In this document: piece after piece, positions 7,593-11,273 of the stretch
Numbering within the stretch: the stretch's first letter is position 1
Layout of the letters: each line of letters starts with the position of its first letter
DNA from: Syntrophobacterales bacterium
GTDB lineage: Bacteria > Desulfobacterota > Desulfobaccia > Desulfobaccales > 0-14-0-80-60-11
Direction of reading: 5' to 3'
Length of the DNA stretch: 11,273 nucleotides
Assembly: GCA_023229795.1 (NCBI GenBank)
Contig: JALNYP010000091.1
Coordinates: forward strand, 1 to 11,273
The notes under the pieces: generated by a model
Told to the model about the DNA's origin: nothing
What the model saw: only the letters and a program-made list of their open reading frames with translations
Database searches by the model: none
Position numbers and translations under genes: made by a program

Positions 7593-7833
7593 TGTCTATA
7601 TTCGGACTGTGCGAGACCGCGGGTAAGAAAATTTATGACAAAAAATTCAGAAGCTCCCTGATATCCCGCCACTTTGGCGTCAGGTATGCTACCCTGGGTC
7701 GGGTCCCTAGAGGACATGAGGGAAGATTTCACCCCATATTTTAGTTTCTTTATTACCGAAAACTGAAAACCGAAAACCGAAAACAGTACTAAGATGAGCG
7801 CCCCACTCATCAAACGGAGAGGGAGGATAGTGC
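7593..7833. other. Intergenic region before the mutase; no gene seen
   Basis: This stretch of about 240 bases is more AT-rich than its neighbours and has no credible coding frame on either strand. Its visible content is the heptamer array at 7755-7789 and, at the 3' end, the mutase ribosome binding site (GGGAGG, seven bases before ATG 7834). No clear consensus promoter is visible, although the mutase must be transcribed from here or by read-through. Confidence 0.6.
7755..7789 (+). repeat. Heptamer tandem repeat (ACCGAAA)
   Basis: Four consecutive 7-base units, ACCGAAA-ACTGAAA-ACCGAAA-ACCGAAA, are followed by a decayed unit ACAGTAC. The period and the ACYG start of each unit resemble the array before the fusion gene (ACTGGCC units at 5658). 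The array lies 44 bases before the mutase start. Confidence 0.75.
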
Positions 7834-9510
7834 ATGTCTGACAAAGAACAACTGGAACGCATCAAGGAAGCTAAGGCCAAATACGATGAACGGGTGGCCA
7901 AGGTGCTGCAAAAGATGCCGGAACGCAAGGCGGAATTTGTCAACACTTCGGGCATCCCCGTCCAACGGGCCTATACTCCCCTGGATATGGAGGGGTTCGA
8001 CTACCTGAAACAGTTGGGCCTGCCCGGCCAATATCCTTACACCCGGGCGGTCCAGCCCACCGCCTATCGCGGCCGCTTCTGGACCATGCGCCAGTACGCC
8101 GGCTTCGCCACCGCCGAGGAAACCAACGAGCGTTACCATTTCCTCCTGAAATCCGGCCAGACCGGGCTGAGCGTGGCCTTCGACCTGCCCACCCAGATCG
8201 GCTATGATTCCGATCATCCCCTGGCCCAGGGCGAGGTAGGCAAGGTCGGGGTGTGCATCGACTCCTTGTGGGACATAGAACGGCTCTTCCAAGGCATCCC
8301 CCTGGACCAGGTGTCCACCTCCATGACCATCAATTCCCCCTGCGCCGTGATCCTGGCCATGTACCTGGCGGTGGCCGAAAAGCAAGGCGTGCCCTTCGAC
8401 AAATTACGCGGCACCGTCCAGAACGACATCCTGAAAGAGTATCCGGCCCGGGGCACTTACATCTTCGCCCCCCGGCCTTCCATGCGCCTCATCACCGATA
8501 TCTTCGCCTTCTGCACCAAAGAAGTGCCCCAGTGGAACACCATCAGCATCAGCGGCTACCACATCCGGGAAGCCGGCTCCACCGCGGTGCAGGAAATCGC
8601 CTTCACCCTGGCCAACGGCATCGCCTATGTCGAGGCGGCCATCAAGGCCGGCATGAAAGTGGATGAGTTCGGGCCCCGGCTCTCCTTCTTCTTCAACTCC
8701 CATTCGGACTTTCTGGAAGAAGTGGCCAAGTTCCGGGCGGCCCGGCGCCTCTGGGCCAAGATCATGAAGGAGCGCTTCCAGGCCCAGGACCCCCGGTCCC
8801 TGATGCTCCGCTTCCATACCCAGACGGCCGGCCGCTCCCTCACGGCCCAGCAGCCTTTGAACAACATCATGCGGGTGGCCTTCCAGGCCATGAGCGCGGT
8901 CCTGGGCGGGACACAGTCCCTGCACACCAACTCCTTCGACGAGGCCCTGGCCCTGCCGTCGGAGACCGCGGTCCAGGTGGCCCTGCGCACCCAGCAGGTG
9001 GTGGCCTACGAGTCCAACGTCTGCGACACCATCGACCCCCTGGCGGGCTCCTACTATATCGAAAACCTCACCGACGCCGTCGAAGCCAAAGCCCAGGAGT
9101 ATATCGACCAGATCGACCGCCTGGGCGGCGCAGTCGCGGCCATCGAAAAGGGCTTCATCCAGAAAGAGATCGGCGCCAGCGCCTACAAGTTCCAGCGGGA
9201 AATTGAAAAGGGCGAGCGCATCATCGTGGGCCTCAACCGTTTCCAGACCGTGGAGGAAAAATTCAAAGACCTCCTCAAGGTCGACCCGGAAGTGGGAGCG
9301 AAACAAAAGGCCGGCTTGCAGAAACTGAAAAACACCCGGGATAACGCCGCGGTGGCCCAGGCCCTGGCCGAACTCAAGACCGCAGCCGAAGGTACCGACA
9401 ACCTCATGCCGCCCATTCTTAAGGCGGTCAAAGCCCTGGCTACCCTGGGAGAAATCTGCGATACCCTCCGGGGCGTCTTCGGCGAATACGAAGCCCCGGC
9501 GCTGGTCTAA
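7834..9510 (+). CDS. Methylmalonyl-CoA mutase, large (catalytic) subunit of a split enzyme
   Basis: This subunit carries the CoA-ester-binding TIM barrel of B12-dependent methylmalonyl-CoA mutase, which interconverts methylmalonyl-CoA and succinyl-CoA. The 558 residues contain only the catalytic half; the B12 domain is encoded by the next gene, as in archaeal-type enzymes. Y88 in RQYAGF corresponds to Propionibacterium Tyr89, and R218 in PSMRL to Arg207. Together these mark methylmalonyl-CoA rather than isobutyryl-CoA mutase (Phe/Gln there). H243 in SISGYHIREAG is the conserved active-site His, and GGTQSLHTNSFDEALALP is standard. One oddity is the usual TMY block, which reads TAY (76-78), putting Ala at the position of Met78, a residue I recall lining the substrate pocket. 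The start has GGGAGG seven bases upstream. The methylmalonyl-CoA epimerase and the MeaB chaperone are not in this window. Confidence 0.95.
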   Translation: MSDKEQLERIKEAKAKYDERVAKVLQKMPERKAEFVNTSGIPVQRAYTPLDMEGFDYLKQLGLPGQYPYTRAVQPTAYRGRFWTMRQYAGFATAEETNERYHFLLKSGQTGLSVAFDLPTQIGYDSDHPLAQGEVGKVGVCIDSLWDIERLFQGIPLDQVSTSMTINSPCAVILAMYLAVAEKQGVPFDKLRGTVQNDILKEYPARGTYIFAPRPSMRLITDIFAFCTKEVPQWNTISISGYHIREAGSTAVQEIAFTLANGIAYVEAAIKAGMKVDEFGPRLSFFFNSHSDFLEEVAKFRAARRLWAKIMKERFQAQDPRSLMLRFHTQTAGRSLTAQQPLNNIMRVAFQAMSAVLGGTQSLHTNSFDEALALPSETAVQVALRTQQVVAYESNVCDTIDPLAGSYYIENLTDAVEAKAQEYIDQIDRLGGAVAAIEKGFIQKEIGASAYKFQREIEKGERIIVGLNRFQTVEEKFKDLLKVDPEVGAKQKAGLQKLKNTRDNAAVAQALAELKTAAEGTDNLMPPILKAVKALATLGEICDTLRGVFGEYEAPALV

Positions 9511-9582
9511 TGCAAGCGAGTTGAAGGGAGGACCGGAGGACGTTTTCGTCAGGGTCCCCTCTCCCCCCACCCGAACCGGTAG

Positions 9583-9602
9583 CCGCAGGCTGGAGCCTGC
9601 GG
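9583..9602. repeat. Palindromic repeat between the mutase subunit genes
   Basis: A perfect 9-bp inverted repeat, CCGCAGGCT-GG-AGCCTGCGG, sits 73 bases after the large-subunit stop and 23 bases before the small-subunit start. It is of the common 'GCAGGCT...AGCCTGC' intergenic type. There is no T-run. It could stabilise the upstream mRNA or lower downstream expression. Confidence 0.65.
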
Positions 9603-9625
9603 ATATACATAAGGAGAATAAGACA

Positions 9626-10030
9626 ATGCCGGAAGAGAAAAAAATCAGGGTGTTGGCCGCCAAGCCCGGGCTGGATGGGCATGATCGGGGTATCAAGGTC
9701 ATCTGCGCGGCCTTGCGGGATGCCGGCATGGAAGTGATATACACCGGCCTTCGGCAGACCCCGGAGCAGATCGTCGCGGCAGCCATGCAGGAAGATGCCG
9801 ATGTCATTGCCATGAGCGTGCTCTCCGGGGCCCACAACTACCTGTTTCCCCGGGTCATGGAACTGGTGAAGGAAAAGGGCATCGGCGATGTGCTGGTCAT
9901 GGGGGGTGGCATCATCCCCGATGAAGATATCCCGTCTTTAAAGACCGCGGGCATCGCCGCCATCTTCGGCCCCGGCACCGACACGGGCGACATCGTCGGC
10001 TTCATCAAAGAACACGTGCGCCAACGCTAA
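9626..10030 (+). CDS. Methylmalonyl-CoA mutase, small (cobalamin-binding) subunit
   Basis: This 134-residue protein is a stand-alone B12-binding Rossmann domain that supplies the adenosylcobalamin to the large subunit encoded 115 bases upstream. The base-off/His-on signature is D17-x-H19-x2-G22 (GLDGHDRG), with H19 as lower cobalt ligand. SVLSGAH provides the SxL-type loop and MGGGIIP the glycine loop that hold the nucleotide tail. The start is ATG 9626, with AAGGAG nine bases upstream. A longer in-frame opening at 9521 would translate the palindromic repeat and has no binding site, so I reject it. The pair should form one enzyme; an intrinsic terminator follows. Confidence 0.95.
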   Translation: MPEEKKIRVLAAKPGLDGHDRGIKVICAALRDAGMEVIYTGLRQTPEQIVAAAMQEDADVIAMSVLSGAHNYLFPRVMELVKEKGIGDVLVMGGGIIPDEDIPSLKTAGIAAIFGPGTDTGDIVGFIKEHVRQR

Positions 10031-10043
10031 TCTGGCCTGCATT

Positions 10044-10074
10044 GGGTGCGCACCCAGCGCACCCGTCATTTTTT
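10044..10074 (+). terminator. Intrinsic terminator after the mutase genes
   Basis: A perfect 8-bp stem, GGGTGCGC / GCGCACCC, closes a loop ACCCA, and six T follow four bases later (GTCATTTTTT). It begins 14 bases after the small-subunit stop and closes the mutase operon. Confidence 0.8.
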
Positions 10075-10086
10075 GATCAATAGTGG

Positions 10087-10105
10087 CACGGGCCTCTGGC
10101 CTGTG
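10087..10105. repeat. Small palindrome (CACGGGCC / GGCCTGTG)
   Basis: An 8-bp inverted repeat with one G-U pair and a 3-base loop lies 12 bases beyond the mutase terminator. It is of the common bacterial 'CACAGGC...GCCTGTG' intergenic type. It is followed by ATC and TTTAG, not a proper T-run, so a terminator role is doubtful. Confidence 0.5.
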
Positions 10106-10120
10106 ATCTTTAGTTCTTGT

Positions 10121-10146
10121 GGGGGCTGACCCGTGTGTCCGCCCCC
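10121..10146. repeat. Hairpin repeat, copy B (GGGGGC...GCCCCC)
   Basis: GGGGGC-T-GAC pairs with GTC-C-GCCCCC around CCGTGT. The segment GTGTGTCCGCCCCC matches the reverse complement of the hairpin at 3747-3768, so the two are copies of one dispersed repeat in opposite orientation. The surrounding 160 bases (10075-10238) show no gene. Confidence 0.6.
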
Positions 10147-10238
10147 TTCCTACTAATCCGGGGCGCTAGTCCGCCATGATCTCCCCAGAAAAAAAGCGTT
10201 AGTTTCTAACCAAAGGGTGATAAAATCCTGGGCAAGAA

Positions 10239-10517
10239 ATGATGATCAGGGAAACCCCCACGATGCTCAGGGTTGTCGGCTCAATAGTGGCGGTGCTGCT
10301 CCTTTGCGGTTGGCTGCTGCCTTCCCATAGCGACAGCCAACCGAACCTGGGCGCCGCCATCCATTGCGCCGACTGTGGCGAGGCCGATATGCTCGCCCCA
10401 ACGGTTCAGGATGACCTGCCTCCGGTTAGGTTTCAGGTCAAATCATGTTTCCTGTCCTATACTTCCTTGACCCCTCAGCTTTTGGCCTCTAAAATCTACC
10501 GGCCACCCCAAGCCTAG
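10239..10517 (+). CDS. Unrecognised small exported protein, 92 residues
   Basis: I do not recognise this protein. Residues 9-33 look like a signal peptide or membrane anchor: a short Arg-containing start, a hydrophobic run VVGSIVAVLLLCGWLL, then PSHSDS. C23 lacks the small residue before it that a lipobox needs. After it come a CxxC pair (C43 and C46 in HCADCG), an acidic middle and a third Cys (C70). The start could be ATG 10239, or ATG 10263 (84 residues), which gives a more typical signal peptide and has AGGGA 11 bases upstream. No partner gene is adjacent, and the hydrophobic start with a stable frame is the only support. Confidence 0.45.
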   Translation: MMIRETPTMLRVVGSIVAVLLLCGWLLPSHSDSQPNLGAAIHCADCGEADMLAPTVQDDLPPVRFQVKSCFLSYTSLTPQLLASKIYRPPQA

Positions 10518-10638
10518 TCTTCCTCTTTCAGCTTTAGCGGCGCCAAACCGGCCTTAATCTGGGCTATTGGCTTGTTTCGGTTTTTCATTGGTATTTATCA
10601 GCCCATAAATTATTAAACAAAAACGGCTCGGGCTTGGG

Positions 10639-10669
10639 ATGCATGACTGCTCCCCAGGCAGGGCTGCAT
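10639..10669 (+). other. Possible structured leader before the 154-residue gene
   Basis: ATGCA (10639-10643) pairs with TGCAT (10665-10669), and CTGC (10647-10650) with GCAG (10658-10661), leaving a symmetric 3/3 internal loop and a 7-base end loop. It lies 20 bases upstream of ATG 10690. It does not match any riboswitch pattern I know and may be chance. Confidence 0.25.
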
Positions 10670-10689
10670 TGACCAGTGAGGGAAAAATC

Positions 10690-11154
10690 ATGAAAACGAT
10701 GCACTGCGCTTTTCTGCTGGCAGTTGTGCTCATTATGCTGCCAGTGGCCAGCTACGGACAGGAACAATCCCCCAACAAAACCAACCAGGATTCCGGGGCT
10801 GAGGCCAAGAAAGACGCTTCTTCAGTTTCGGGGCTAATCAACAACGTCTTTCAGGAGCAGAAGGATAAATATCAAAAGGAAATCCAGGACCAAATCCAAA
10901 ATAAGCTCAAATACGTTGAAGATAAATTTAATGCCGTCAAAACCATAACCGGGAATGCTGCACCCGAAAAGTCTCCCCAGAAGGATATTGCCCCTGCCAC
11001 GGGGGGGGCTGCCAGAGAACCAGTCGAAAAGAAAGCGGTCCAGGAACCGGGCCAGCCTTCATCCGCGCCAACAGACCTTAAGGGCAAGCTCAATGCCCTC
11101 TATGACGCGACTATGGCTTTTCTCAAACAAGTTGTGGCCATCCTCTTTATCTAG
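10690..11154 (+). CDS. Unrecognised secreted protein with helical middle and hydrophobic tail
   Basis: I do not recognise this 154-residue protein. Residues 1-23 form a clear signal peptide (MKTMHCAFLLAVVLIMLPVASYG) with likely cleavage before QEQS. The mature part has a polar start, a charged helical stretch of about residues 45-85 (QEQKDKYQKEIQDQIQNKLK) that may be a coiled coil, a Pro/Ala/Lys-rich linker (about 92-130), and a hydrophobic end AFLKQVVAILFI that could anchor it or bind a partner. The start is ATG 10690, with GAGGGA eight bases upstream; the longer frame from 10639 lacks a binding site and would put residues before the signal peptide. Base composition is less GC-rich than the metabolic genes. 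It is probably periplasmic or membrane-attached, role unknown. Confidence 0.7.
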   Translation: MKTMHCAFLLAVVLIMLPVASYGQEQSPNKTNQDSGAEAKKDASSVSGLINNVFQEQKDKYQKEIQDQIQNKLKYVEDKFNAVKTITGNAAPEKSPQKDIAPATGGAAREPVEKKAVQEPGQPSSAPTDLKGKLNALYDATMAFLKQVVAILFI

Positions 11155-11273
11155 TTCTCATCCAGAAAGGATATCTGGCTGAAATAATTTAATAAAGGGT
11201 AATTTTTCAATCACGTTTTAACTCGGAAAGTGTTATCTTAGGTGAAGTAACAGGTTGATTTAATTTAGAAAGA
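11155..11273. other. AT-rich tail without a visible gene
   Basis: The last 119 bases are clearly more AT-rich than the rest of the window and have no credible open frame. A weak hairpin (CCAGA / TCTGG, about 11162-11178) follows the last gene but has no T-run, so I do not call it a terminator. Confidence 0.5.

Noticed and set aside
7535..7813. 92-residue minus-strand frame with FSVFGFQFSV
   Set aside because: The repetitive hydrophobic text is the translation of the heptamer array, and the rest crosses a terminator hairpin.
9521..9625. 35-codon N-terminal extension of the B12-binding subunit
   Set aside because: It runs through a palindromic repeat and has no family counterpart; ATG 9626 has AAGGAG at the right distance.
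8404..9837. 477-residue minus-strand open frame across both mutase genes
   Set aside because: It spans two well-supported genes and the palindromic repeat between them, and shows no motif of its own.
10620..10690. Possible c-di-GMP or other riboswitch before the 154-residue gene
   Set aside because: The hairpin lacks the conserved elements of any riboswitch class I can recall; kept only as a low-confidence structure.

Overview
The window looks like a chromosomal segment of a GC-rich (roughly 60%) anaerobic bacterium. I infer Desulfobacterota (the old Deltaproteobacteria), of the Desulfobacca or Syntrophobacter sort. The reasons are the hisS-aspS pair, a split methylmalonyl-CoA mutase, a Re-citrate-synthase-like enzyme and many small palindromic repeats between genes. 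No rRNA or tRNA gene is present, so the placement is inference from gene content.

Left part, minus strand (about 246-2291): a complete and self-contained transcription unit. Reading right to left it has a promoter (-35 TTGACA), a cobalamin riboswitch, an intrinsic terminator that can act as its expression platform, a leader carrying a palindromic repeat, a 39-residue peptide gene too short for routine gene calling, a radical SAM/SPASM enzyme gene starting 2 bases after the peptide stop, and a strong intrinsic terminator. This is the layout of a ribosomally made, post-translationally modified peptide, apparently produced when cobalamin is scarce. It matches what I recall of the CbpA/CbpB ('cobopeptide') families, whose product and function I do not know to have been established. 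Left of it lie a MITE-like inverted repeat and the first 15 codons of a probable IS4-family transposase running off the edge.

Middle, plus strand (2340-5596): hisS and aspS, both intact. The AspRS carries the His typical of the non-discriminating type that also charges tRNA-Asn. A hairpin repeat sits between them.

Centre-right, plus strand (5694-10074): a 614-residue fusion of a DRE-TIM Claisen-type enzyme (candidate Re-citrate synthase) with a C-terminal Cache/PDC-like ligand-binding domain. It is followed by a terminator-like hairpin and then the two genes of a split, B12-dependent methylmalonyl-CoA mutase and another terminator. These fit propionate/acetate metabolism through succinyl-CoA and citrate. 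Degenerate 7-base repeats lie just upstream of the fusion gene and of the mutase gene.

Right end (10075-11273): lower-complexity spacer with two hairpin repeats, then two small unrecognised exported proteins (92 and 154 residues) and an AT-rich tail without a visible gene.

B12 is the common theme: a riboswitch that senses it controls the peptide cassette, and a B12-dependent mutase lies about 6 kb away. The two are separate transcription units, so any functional link is inference.
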